From positions 1-17,923 of the forward strand of contig CANESA010000004.1 in the NCBI GenBank assembly GCA_947440735.1: a stretch of 17,923 nt of DNA, read 5' to 3'. Shown in pieces: positions 7,621 through 14,872 of this stretch; position 1 is the stretch's first letter; each line of letters starts with the position of its first letter. The DNA comes from Candidatus Nanopelagicaceae bacterium (GTDB lineage Bacteria > Actinomycetota > Actinomycetes > Nanopelagicales > Nanopelagicaceae). The notes under the pieces were generated by a model. The model searched no databases and was not told the DNA's origin. It saw only the letters and a list, made by a program, of their open reading frames with translations. A program made the position numbers and the translations under genes.

Positions 7621-7803
7621 GTGTTCCTTAAAGAACCTACCCACATCCTGCTCGTTCTCGTAGTGATCATTCTGCTCTTCGGAGCTAAGCGACTACCTGA
7701 CTCAGCACGATCTTTAGGCAAGTCTCTGAAGATTTTCAAATCAGAGATGAAGGATATGAAAGACGATAAGAAGCCCGACCAAGACGGTCAAGCTTCAGCG
7801 TAA
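7621..7803 (+). CDS. tatA: Sec-independent translocase subunit TatA
   Basis: TatA is the pore-forming or membrane-weakening subunit of the twin-arginine translocase, which exports folded proteins across the cytoplasmic membrane. The 60-residue product has one N-terminal membrane helix (about 7-20, [13 protein letters not shown]). The hinge FGAKRLPD (Phe20-Gly21) follows, then an amphipathic helix ([15 protein letters not shown]) and a charged, disordered tail. GTG 7621 is preferred over ATG 7606 because of the AAGGAG 6 bases upstream and because it gives the expected short N terminus. tatC follows after 5 bases, as in the standard actinobacterial pafBC-tatAC order. No tatB is present beside it; actinobacterial tatB usually lies elsewhere. 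Confidence 0.94.
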   Translation: MFLKEPTHILLVLVVIILLFGAKRLPDSARSLGKSLKIFKSEMKDMKDDKKPDQDGQASA

Positions 7804-7808
7804 CTTTC

Positions 7809-8591
7809 ATGTCGACCACCACAGGCGGTCGTATGCCACTTCTAGAACATTTGCGCGAACTGCGCAAACGTGTAGTTAGAAGTGCAGCAGCGATTTCAAT
7901 TGCAGCGATTGTTGGATGGGTTTTTTACACCCCAATTATTACAACTCTGGCTAAGCCGGTCTGCGATCTGAAGTCGGCTCAGGAGAGCGGAGCGGAGAAC
8001 TGTGGAGCGCTCTATATCAATGGTGTTCTGGGTCCGCTGAATTTACATATCAAGGTGGCTATCCTCACTGGGCTATTACTTGCGGCGCCAATATGGCTCT
8101 ACCAACTCTGGGCATTTATCGCTCCAGCTCTTCACAAGAGAGAGAAGCGTAATTCGATTCTCTTCTTCATTGCTGCGACCCCATTCTTTAGCATCGGCGC
8201 ATATTTTGGATACACGATCCTGCCCATGGCGATTCGAGTTCTTTTTGGATTTACACCAGATGCGTTGAATAACTTGGTTAAGTTTGACGACTATCTAGAT
8301 TTCGTCACCAGGACGATTTTCTTCTTTGGACTCGGTTTTGAACTCCCGGTATTTTTGGTGGCTTTAAACTTAATTGGTGCAATAAGCGGGAAAGGAATAT
8401 TACGACCTTGGCGAATTTGGATATTTGCGATCACTCTCTTTGTCGCTGGCTTTACTCCAAGTCCAGATCCTCTATCAATGATTGCCTTGGCTCTGCCACT
8501 CATTGCACTATATTTTCTGGCAGGTCTGTTCTCACTGCTTAATGATCGCAGGCGCGAAAAGAAGGCTTTACGTGCTGATTCTGGCGATTAA
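7809..8591 (+). CDS. tatC: Sec-independent translocase subunit TatC
   Basis: TatC is the polytopic receptor that binds twin-arginine signal peptides. The 260-residue product begins with the family signature MPLLEHLRELRKR (9-21) and has six hydrophobic segments, near 23-45, 80-105, 115-145, 165-192, 203-216 and 223-245. Glu112 in ALHKREKR matches the glutamate of the first cytoplasmic loop that contacts the signal peptide in E. coli. Glu178 in LGFELPV matches the conserved buried glutamate of the fourth helix region. FTPSPDPLSM near 215-224 is the conserved motif before the last helix. ATG 7809 follows tatA by 5 bases with no clear Shine-Dalgarno, so coupling to tatA translation is likely. The last 20 bases overlap the next gene. 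Confidence 0.95.
   Translation: MSTTTGGRMPLLEHLRELRKRVVRSAAAISIAAIVGWVFYTPIITTLAKPVCDLKSAQESGAENCGALYINGVLGPLNLHIKVAILTGLLLAAPIWLYQLWAFIAPALHKREKRNSILFFIAATPFFSIGAYFGYTILPMAIRVLFGFTPDALNNLVKFDDYLDFVTRTIFFFGLGFELPVFLVALNLIGAISGKGILRPWRIWIFAITLFVAGFTPSPDPLSMIALALPLIALYFLAGLFSLLNDRRREKKALRADSGD
8561..8565 (+). promoter_or_regulatory. Shine-Dalgarno deciding the lipid-kinase start
   Basis: GAAGG (within AAAAGAAGG) lies inside the end of tatC, 6 bases before GTG 8572. It supports that GTG over ATG 8542 and other in-frame upstream codons. Confidence 0.65.
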
Positions 8592-9438
8592 TCCAGTATC
8601 CGGAAGAGGCCATGCACGCAAGCGCGCAATATTTGCAAAGGAATATTTCAAAGATTATGGAGTTCCTGTTGCACTAGTTGAAGGTAGTTCTCTCGACGAT
8701 TTTCGTGAAAAGTTGATCTATGAGCTCGACCGAGGATCAATTTCTGGCGTCGTAGCCTTCGGTGGCGATGGATTTATCCACGAGATAATTCAACACGTGG
8801 TTCCTCGCGAGATCCCATTGGGAGTAATTCCGTGCGGAACGGGCAATGACTTCGCTCGAAGTATTGGAATATACAGGCTTGCTCTTAGTCAGCAACTCGA
8901 CCTGATCGTTCAATCTGACTCTCATGCGGTTGATCTCGGACGAGTCGGATCTACCTGGTTCGCGGCAATACTTTCAAGTGGTTTTGACACACTAGTAAAT
9001 GAACGTGCAAATCTCATGAAATGGCCTAAAGGTCGGATGAGGTACAACATTGCGATGATTGAAAAGATTATTGCACTCAGAACCCACAGCTATCGAATGC
9101 GCTTAGATGTGAAATCGGTTGATGTCGAAGCAACCATGGTCACCGTAGCGAATGGCCCAAGTTACGGCGGGGGAATGAAGGTCTGCCCCGACGCAGCGCT
9201 TACGGACGGTCTATTTGATGTGATGGTTCTCGGAAAGGTCTCCCGTATTGAGCTTCTCAAAGTTTTTCCAAAAGTGTACAGCGGTAGACACGTGGGACAT
9301 CCAGCTGTCACTTTCTATCGCTGTCGGGAGATTGAGATCATTGGCTCTGGTGCTTCATTTGCAGACGGTGAACCAATTTCCTGCTTGCCTCTCACCGCAC
9401 AGTGCGTAAGTAGCGCTTTGAAAGTGTGGGCGGCATGA
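8572..9438 (+). CDS. Diacylglycerol/lipid kinase family protein
   Basis: The 288-residue product belongs to the DagK/YegS/LCB5 lipid-kinase family, which phosphorylates diacylglycerol or related lipids with ATP at the inner membrane face. It starts with LILAINPVSGRG, the usual N-terminal strand and glycine loop. GGDGFIHEII (64-73) is the nucleotide-binding loop; the canonical form is GGDGT, so Thr is replaced by Phe68. GVIPCGTGNDFARSIG (84-99) is the second conserved motif. Further family signatures are LSSGFDTLVNERAN, KVCPDAALTDGLFDV and ADGEP near the C terminus. The substrate cannot be assigned. GTG 8572 is chosen because the protein then starts at the conserved strand, with GAAGG 6 bases upstream. 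It overlaps tatC by 20 bases and helY by 4. A membrane-lipid salvage role is inferred from family only. Confidence 0.9.
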   Translation: MLILAINPVSGRGHARKRAIFAKEYFKDYGVPVALVEGSSLDDFREKLIYELDRGSISGVVAFGGDGFIHEIIQHVVPREIPLGVIPCGTGNDFARSIGIYRLALSQQLDLIVQSDSHAVDLGRVGSTWFAAILSSGFDTLVNERANLMKWPKGRMRYNIAMIEKIIALRTHSYRMRLDVKSVDVEATMVTVANGPSYGGGMKVCPDAALTDGLFDVMVLGKVSRIELLKVFPKVYSGRHVGHPAVTFYRCREIEIIGSGASFADGEPISCLPLTAQCVSSALKVWAA

Positions 9439-11810
9439 CCACTCCAGCAGAACGCATGGCAGCAGCGAAGGTTCGATCATCGCATCCGCTGACATTGAAA
9501 TTTTCACAAGGATTTGATTTTCCTCTCGATGAATTTCAGGTTGAATCTCTGCACTGTGTTGAAGATGGAAACGGGCTTTTAGTTGCTGCACCAACCGGTG
9601 CCGGAAAGACTGTTGTTGGCGAGTTTGCAGCATTCCTAGCCCTTGAAAAAGGGAAGAAGTGTTTCTACACCACTCCGATAAAAGCCCTTTCGAATCAGAA
9701 ATTCGCTGAGTTTGTAGCAAAATTTGGTGATGAGAACGTTGGGCTTCTCACCGGTGATACCAACATCAACTCAGAAGCGCCGATACTTGTGATGACCACT
9801 GAAGTTCTGCGCAACATGCTTTACGCAGGATCTTCAACGCTCACAAATTTGCAATCAGTGGTCATGGACGAAGTGCACTACCTAGCAGATAAGTTCAGAG
9901 GTGCTGTCTGGGAGGAGGTGTTGATCCACCTGATGGAATCGGTACAAGTGATCTCACTTAGTGCAACAGTCTCAAATGCAGAGGAATTCGGCGAGTGGTT
10001 GGGAACGGTACGAGGAGGTACCGATGTCATTGTCTCGGAGATTCGTCCGATTCCCTTGTATCAGCACGTTCTGATTGGCAATCGGCTGATAGATCTCTTT
10101 AAAGAGCCCGGAAAAATCAACCCCGAGCTCTTAGCTTTGGAACGCGAATCGATGCGCAAAGTAAAGATGCCTCGACATCGCCGGGAACGCTTTGATGAGT
10201 CAGAGAACAAGTTATCCAGACCAGAGATTATCGAAACCCTGGATCGACAAGGTTTACTACCTGCGATCACATTCATTTTTTCTCGTGCCGCCTGCGATGC
10301 CGCAGTCAGGCAATGTGTTTTCTCTGGATTAAGACTCACAAATACAGAGGAGAGAAAGTTAATTGTTGAGACTGCCTCACGTCTTAATGCGAATCTTGCT
10401 CAGGAGGATCTCGATATTTTGGGATATGACGAATGGTTGGATGCACTTGAACGAGGTATCGCAGCCCATCATGCTGGTTTACTGCCAAGCTTTAAAGAGA
10501 CTGTTGAAGACCTCTTTAAACGGGGTTTGGTGAAAGCGGTCTTTGCGACCGAAACGCTTGCTCTTGGTATCAACATGCCTGCAAAGACTGTCATCCTCGA
10601 AAAATTAACAAAATGGAACGGCGAAGCACATGTTCCTATAACTCCGGGGGAGTACACCCAACTTACTGGTCGTGCTGGACGTCGTGGAATTGATATAGAG
10701 GGAAATGCAATTGTGCAATGGTCACCTACGGTCGATAGCGCAATGGTTGCAGGTCTGGCATCTACTCGAACCTATCCACTGAGATCTTCATTTACTCCAA
10801 CCTACAACATGGCGATCAATCTCATTCATCGTTTTGGTCGCGAACGAGCTCGCGGCTCTCTTGAGTCATCTTTTGCTCAATTCCAAGCTGATCGAGCCGT
10901 TGTTGGACTGGTGCGGCAGATTAAGAAAAATGAAGGCGCGATTAATGAGCTGATGGCAGATGTGAATTGTCATCTTGGTGATTTTTCCGAGTACGCGCGC
11001 ATTCGAAGTGATATCAAAGAGATTGAACGTTTGTTGTCAAAACGCGATGCTCGTAGAACGATAGATCTAAAGCAGCGTCGTTACTTAGAATCTGAAATGG
11101 AAGGATTGCGCAAGGGACTTCGCACTCATCCGTGTCATGACTGCAATGATCGGGAGTCTCACGCACGAATTGCCGAGAGAGCAGAGAGAATTCGTCGCGA
11201 ATCTGAAGGCCTGCGAGGTCGAGTTGAAAATCGCACACATGTCATTGCCAAAACCTTCGATCGCATCTGTGATGTTCTTACCCATCTCAATTACATTGAG
11301 GGGGAGAAGACCCTCGAACAGGGCAAGATTCTTTCCAAGATCTACGCCGAATCAGACCTTCTTCTTACGGAGACGATCAAGCGAGGAGTCCTCAATAACT
11401 TGTCAGCGCAAGAGCTCGTTGCGGTTGCATCTGCCATGATTTTCCAATCTCGTACGACGGAGAATTACGCACCAAAGATGCCACACAATAATGTTGCTCA
11501 GGCGTTAGTTTCAATTGTCACGATATGGAGCGAGTTAGAGGAGATTGAGGAACGATTTGGTGTTAAAACCCAACGCGAGCCTGATTTTGGATTCGCTTTC
11601 ATTTCCTACAAGTGGGCGCAGGGCAATACGTTGCAGAGTGTTCTCAAAGGTAGTGACATGTCAGTGGGAGATTTCGTGCGATCAATTAAGCAGCTCATCG
11701 ATCTGCTGACTCAAATTGCAGGTGCGAGTCCGGAGTTGCGTAAAACTTGCCGTGAAGGTGTAGCGCGTTTGGATCGTGGAGTAATTTCTTATATGTTGGC
11801 CGACCTATGA
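9435..11810 (+). CDS. helY: Ski2-like DEAD/DEAH-box helicase HelY
   Basis: HelY is an ATP-dependent RNA (or DNA/RNA) helicase of the Ski2/Mtr4 superfamily II group, common in actinobacteria next to the Tat genes. The 791-residue product shows all main motifs. These are the Q-like region FPLDEFQ (29-35), Walker A APTGAGKT (52-59), Ia TTPIKALSNQ (79-88), Walker B DEVH (145-148), SAT (176-178), FIFSRAACD (280-288), motif V TETLALGINMPAKT (372-385) and motif VI QLTGRAGRRG (409-418). HPCHDC and a C-terminal DSHCT-type domain follow. It is shorter than the roughly 900-residue mycobacterial protein. ATG 9435 forms a 4-base ATGA overlap with the lipid-kinase stop; GTG 9426 is possible but less natural. 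Its stop overlaps the exonuclease start by 4 bases, so these genes are probably translated in series. Confidence 0.94.
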   Translation: MTTPAERMAAAKVRSSHPLTLKFSQGFDFPLDEFQVESLHCVEDGNGLLVAAPTGAGKTVVGEFAAFLALEKGKKCFYTTPIKALSNQKFAEFVAKFGDENVGLLTGDTNINSEAPILVMTTEVLRNMLYAGSSTLTNLQSVVMDEVHYLADKFRGAVWEEVLIHLMESVQVISLSATVSNAEEFGEWLGTVRGGTDVIVSEIRPIPLYQHVLIGNRLIDLFKEPGKINPELLALERESMRKVKMPRHRRERFDESENKLSRPEIIETLDRQGLLPAITFIFSRAACDAAVRQCVFSGLRLTNTEERKLIVETASRLNANLAQEDLDILGYDEWLDALERGIAAHHAGLLPSFKETVEDLFKRGLVKAVFATETLALGINMPAKTVILEKLTKWNGEAHVPITPGEYTQLTGRAGRRGIDIEGNAIVQWSPTVDSAMVAGLASTRTYPLRSSFTPTYNMAINLIHRFGRERARGSLESSFAQFQADRAVVGLVRQIKKNEGAINELMADVNCHLGDFSEYARIRSDIKEIERLLSKRDARRTIDLKQRRYLESEMEGLRKGLRTHPCHDCNDRESHARIAERAERIRRESEGLRGRVENRTHVIAKTFDRICDVLTHLNYIEGEKTLEQGKILSKIYAESDLLLTETIKRGVLNNLSAQELVAVASAMIFQSRTTENYAPKMPHNNVAQALVSIVTIWSELEEIEERFGVKTQREPDFGFAFISYKWAQGNTLQSVLKGSDMSVGDFVRSIKQLIDLLTQIAGASPELRKTCREGVARLDRGVISYMLADL

Positions 11811-12712
11811 CCCTTATGCTCTTAGACAGTGGATCACTGTGGTATCGCGCTTATTACGGCATGCCAGATACCTTGGTCGCACCAGATGGAACACCGGTAA
11901 ATGCCATCCGTGGTTTCCTCGATATGAGTGCTCGGCTGATATCGATTTACAATCCCAATCGTTTGGTTGTTTGCATAGATGGAGATTGGCGTCCATCGTG
12001 GCGAGTGGATCTCTTTCCAGCATATAAGGCTAACCGACTTGAAGATGAAGATAGCGAAGAAGAGGCCGAACCCGACACTCTGACTCCGCAGATTCCGATC
12101 CTGCTCGATCTTCTTGACGAGTTTGGATTGCCCATGGTCGGAGTTGATGACTACGAGGCAGATGATGTGATGGCAACTTATGCACATACACATAAGGGAC
12201 CAACGCGCATTGTTACTGGCGACCGAGATCTCTTTCAACTGGTCGATGACAAGCGTGATATTAAAGTTGCCTACCTTGCAAAAGGTATTTCGGCCCATGA
12301 TCTGGTCGACCTAAAATTTATCTCGGATAAGTATTCAATACCGGGGGAGCGATACGCACTCTTTGCAACCTTTAGAGGCGATCCCTCCGATGGATTACCT
12401 GGAGTGAAAGGTATTGGAGAGAAGGGAGCCGCTCTCATAGCTACCCATTTTGCAACGATTGAAGATTCAATTACGGCTGCCAACGAAGGCGATGAGCGCT
12501 TGCCAGCAGCTCTAGCGAAAAAGATTATTGCCGGAACCGATTATCTCAAGATTGCTCCCACTGTCGTTAATTGTGCGCGTGATGTTCCACTTCCTGCACT
12601 TGAGATCTCTCTTCCACAAGCTCCAGACGATCTATCAAAGATTTATCAACTTAAAGATCAATACGCTTTGGGGGCAAGCGTCGATCGATTGATTTCGGCT
12701 CTCAAGTGGTAG
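11807..12712 (+). CDS. 5'-3' exonuclease, FEN/Pol I N-domain type
   Basis: The 301-residue stand-alone nuclease corresponds to the N-terminal 5' nuclease domain of DNA polymerase I. It removes RNA primers and 5' flaps in replication and repair. Metal-site acidic residues are visible in LLDSGSLWYRAYY (Asp7), VVCIDGDW (Asp58, Asp60), YEADD (Glu117, Asp119, Asp120) and TGDRD (Asp139, Asp141). GDPSDGLPGVKGIGEKGA (191-208) adds Asp192 and Asp195 and starts the helix-three-turn-helix. No polymerase domain follows. It starts in the ATGA overlap with helY and ends overlapping lnt by 7 bases, without its own clear ribosome binding site. A separate short 5' exonuclease beside a full Pol I is common in actinobacteria; whether this organism has both cannot be seen here. 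Confidence 0.94.
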   Translation: MTLMLLDSGSLWYRAYYGMPDTLVAPDGTPVNAIRGFLDMSARLISIYNPNRLVVCIDGDWRPSWRVDLFPAYKANRLEDEDSEEEAEPDTLTPQIPILLDLLDEFGLPMVGVDDYEADDVMATYAHTHKGPTRIVTGDRDLFQLVDDKRDIKVAYLAKGISAHDLVDLKFISDKYSIPGERYALFATFRGDPSDGLPGVKGIGEKGAALIATHFATIEDSITAANEGDERLPAALAKKIIAGTDYLKIAPTVVNCARDVPLPALEISLPQAPDDLSKIYQLKDQYALGASVDRLISALKW

Positions 12713-14088
12713 CTGCGCTGGCTGGAGTTCTTTTCGCATTTTCATTTGAACCTGTTGGGCTCTGGTTTTTAGCGCCAATCTCATATGCACTCTTGTTAAG
12801 GATCTGTCAGAAGGGTGAATATCTTTATCGACGGTCATTTCTCTTCGGCTTCATTAGTAGTGCAATTACTCTGTGGTGGGCCGGTAAGTACGTCGGATTG
12901 GTACCTCTAGCTCTATTGGCACTTCTCCACGGACTCTTCTATCTTCCCCTTGGTCTCATAGGTCGATACACATCCAATGTTTTGTGGTTTATCCCTGCCT
13001 TACTTGCAATCGAAGAAGTGCGTTCGATCTTTCCTTTTGGAGGATTCTCTTGGATGCGCATTGCATTCTCGCAGGCAGATGCACCGTACGCCTCAGTAAT
13101 TTCGATCGGGGGAGCGCTTCTACTGTCGGCCTGGGTATTAGCAATTTCCTCCATGATCGTGAAGTTTCGAAAGAAATTAGCACTCCCACTTTTACTGATG
13201 ATCGTTCTACCGATCTTTATGAACAATTCTTACTCGTCACAAGAACGGATTTCCTTCATCGGTATTCAAGGCAATACCCCATCCGTTGGTCTTACATTCA
13301 ACGATCGTGCCGAGGCGGTCTTTAACCTACATCTGACCGAAACTAAGAAGGTGGAATTAAATGGGGCAAATGTCATCATCTGGCCAGAGAATGCGATCGA
13401 TGTCGATCCTTTTGCCAGCGCAAGGGTGAGAAGTTCCATTGAAAGCCTCACATCTACCCTCAGAGTTCCACTTATTACTGGAGCCATTACTCGACAGAGT
13501 GGACAGCTTGAAAATGTCTCATTGATGTATGGCGAGAGTGGGGAAGTGGTTTCGTACTACTCCAAGCAATACCTCACGCCATTTGGTGAATACATGCCGC
13601 TGCGTTCGCTCGCACGATTAATCTCACCCTACGCCGATGATGTTGTTGATTTTAAGGTGGGAGAGAGGGTCGAAAACCATGTCGTCAAAGGTATGGATTT
13701 AGCCCCAGTTATTTGTTACGAACTGCTATCTGATTCATTAGTCCAAGACGCGGCGAAGAGATCCGACGCTCTAGTTGTGCAGACAAATAGCGCAACATTT
13801 GCCAATACATCTGAGAGTTCTCAGCAATTAGATATCACGCGACTGCGGGCTCTGGAGAATGCACGCGAGATGGCAAGTGTTTCAACTATTGGAATTTCAG
13901 CACATATTGGAATCAACGGCGAGGTACTCAGCAAAACTCCTGAAAACATTTCTGCTCAATTGTCAGGGGATCTGCGATCTAATGCCACTCGCACATTGGC
14001 CAATACGCTCGGGGGATTTGCACCCGGAATAGTTCTTCTTACCTCCATACTTTTCCCGATCATATTGCGTATAGTGAGATCGCGATGA
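12706..14088 (+). CDS. lnt: Apolipoprotein N-acyltransferase Lnt
   Basis: Lnt adds the third acyl chain to the N-terminal cysteine of lipoproteins, working in the cytoplasmic membrane with phospholipid as donor. The 460-residue product has about six N-terminal membrane helices (roughly 3-31, 44-58, 64-84, 90-104, 128-152 and 158-172). A nitrilase-fold domain (about 182-420) follows, then a final membrane helix (about 434-456). The catalytic triad is in place: Glu228 (IIWPENA), Lys287 (YYSKQYLTPFGEYMP) and Cys337 (APVICYE). GTG 12706 is chosen because it gives a start directly before the first helix, as in relatives, but it has no strong Shine-Dalgarno; coupling to the exonuclease gene, which it overlaps by 7 bases, is likely. 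It overlaps the mannosyltransferase gene by 4 bases. In mycobacteria these two activities form one fused Ppm1 protein. Confidence 0.93.
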   Translation: MVAALAGVLFAFSFEPVGLWFLAPISYALLLRICQKGEYLYRRSFLFGFISSAITLWWAGKYVGLVPLALLALLHGLFYLPLGLIGRYTSNVLWFIPALLAIEEVRSIFPFGGFSWMRIAFSQADAPYASVISIGGALLLSAWVLAISSMIVKFRKKLALPLLLMIVLPIFMNNSYSSQERISFIGIQGNTPSVGLTFNDRAEAVFNLHLTETKKVELNGANVIIWPENAIDVDPFASARVRSSIESLTSTLRVPLITGAITRQSGQLENVSLMYGESGEVVSYYSKQYLTPFGEYMPLRSLARLISPYADDVVDFKVGERVENHVVKGMDLAPVICYELLSDSLVQDAAKRSDALVVQTNSATFANTSESSQQLDITRLRALENAREMASVSTIGISAHIGINGEVLSKTPENISAQLSGDLRSNATRTLANTLGGFAPGIVLLTSILFPIILRIVRSR

Positions 14089-14834
14089 AAGCGATGATTC
14101 TAATTCCGACCTACAACGAGGCGATCTCAGTTGTGGAACTTCTGCGCTCCCTCGAAACGCTGCGAGAGAGCCAAGAATTTGATTTTGATGTCACCATCAT
14201 CGACGATAATTCACCCGATAAAACTGCAGAGATCGTAGAATCTTTGAATCTAGATTGGGTTTCAATCTTAAAGAGAGAGAAAAAAGATGGACTGGGTAAC
14301 GCCTATCGTGCTGGTTTTGCTCAGGTTCTTGCCAATGGTCAGTACGGCCAAATAGTGACAATGGATGCAGATGGTTCACATCGAGTTGCTGATTTGCCTG
14401 CAATGTTCGCAGCCATAAGCCCTGGAAAGTCGATAGTTCTGGGTACTCGATGGATCACTGGAGGTTCTGTCGTTAACTGGCCGAAATCGCGACAATTACT
14501 CTCTAAATCTGGAACTAAATACGCATCCTTAGCTCTTGGAATAAAGCTTGCAGATCTCACTGGTGGTTTCCGAATCTACAGTCGACAATTGCTGGAATCA
14601 CTTAATCTCACTGAAATGAATGCAACCGGATATTGCTTCCAAATTGAAATGGCTTTAGCTGCACATTTAGCGGATGCCACAGCCAGAGAAGTTCCGATTA
14701 CCTTTGTTGAAAGAATCAATGGAGTTTCAAAGATGTCGCGTGCGATAGTTGTTGAGGCTCTCATCCAGACGACTCGTTGGGGTATCAAACGGCGCGTACG
14801 ACCTAACGCCGATAAGTTACATTATGTAAAGTAA
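14085..14834 (+). CDS. Polyprenol-phosphate mannosyltransferase (GT2, Ppm1/DPM1-like)
   Basis: This 249-residue glycosyltransferase family 2 enzyme most resembles actinobacterial Ppm1 and eukaryotic dolichol-phosphate mannose synthase. These transfer mannose from GDP-mannose to polyprenyl phosphate on the cytosolic face of the membrane, supplying mannose for lipoglycans and protein O-mannosylation. Motifs seen are LIPTYNE (6-12), IIDDNSPDKT (38-47), MDADGSH (93-99, the metal-binding DxD-type site), GTRWITGGSVVNWPKSR and TGGFRIYSR. GYCFQIEM and FVERINGVSKMS follow. There is no C-terminal membrane segment, so membrane access may depend on a partner; Lnt, whose gene overlaps it (ATGA, 14085-14088), is the obvious candidate because the two are fused in mycobacteria. 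The exact sugar and lipid acceptor are inferred from family resemblance. Confidence 0.87.
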   Translation: MKAMILIPTYNEAISVVELLRSLETLRESQEFDFDVTIIDDNSPDKTAEIVESLNLDWVSILKREKKDGLGNAYRAGFAQVLANGQYGQIVTMDADGSHRVADLPAMFAAISPGKSIVLGTRWITGGSVVNWPKSRQLLSKSGTKYASLALGIKLADLTGGFRIYSRQLLESLNLTEMNATGYCFQIEMALAAHLADATAREVPITFVERINGVSKMSRAIVVEALIQTTRWGIKRRVRPNADKLHYVK

Positions 14835-14872
14835 GAGAAAGCAGCCCATCCCCGCGAGCTTTTACCCCTGTT
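14835..14872. other. Convergent intergenic gap between mannosyltransferase and gcvP
   Basis: The gap is 38 bases between two converging stop codons. It holds AAAGC at 14838-14842 and GCTTTT at 14858-14863, which could form a 5-base-pair hairpin with a 15-base loop, and further T-rich sequence. This is too weak to call an intrinsic terminator. Nothing else is visible. Confidence 0.4.

Noticed and set aside
7224..7739. 171-codon minus-strand frame across pafC and tatA
   Set aside because: It is opposite two well-supported genes and runs through the intergenic inverted repeats; the translation is basic, serine-rich and unlike any family.
14838..14863. Possible bidirectional terminator between the mannosyltransferase and gcvP genes
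   Set aside because: The AAAGC/GCTTT stem is only 5 base pairs with a 15-base loop and no GC-rich stem; too weak to call.
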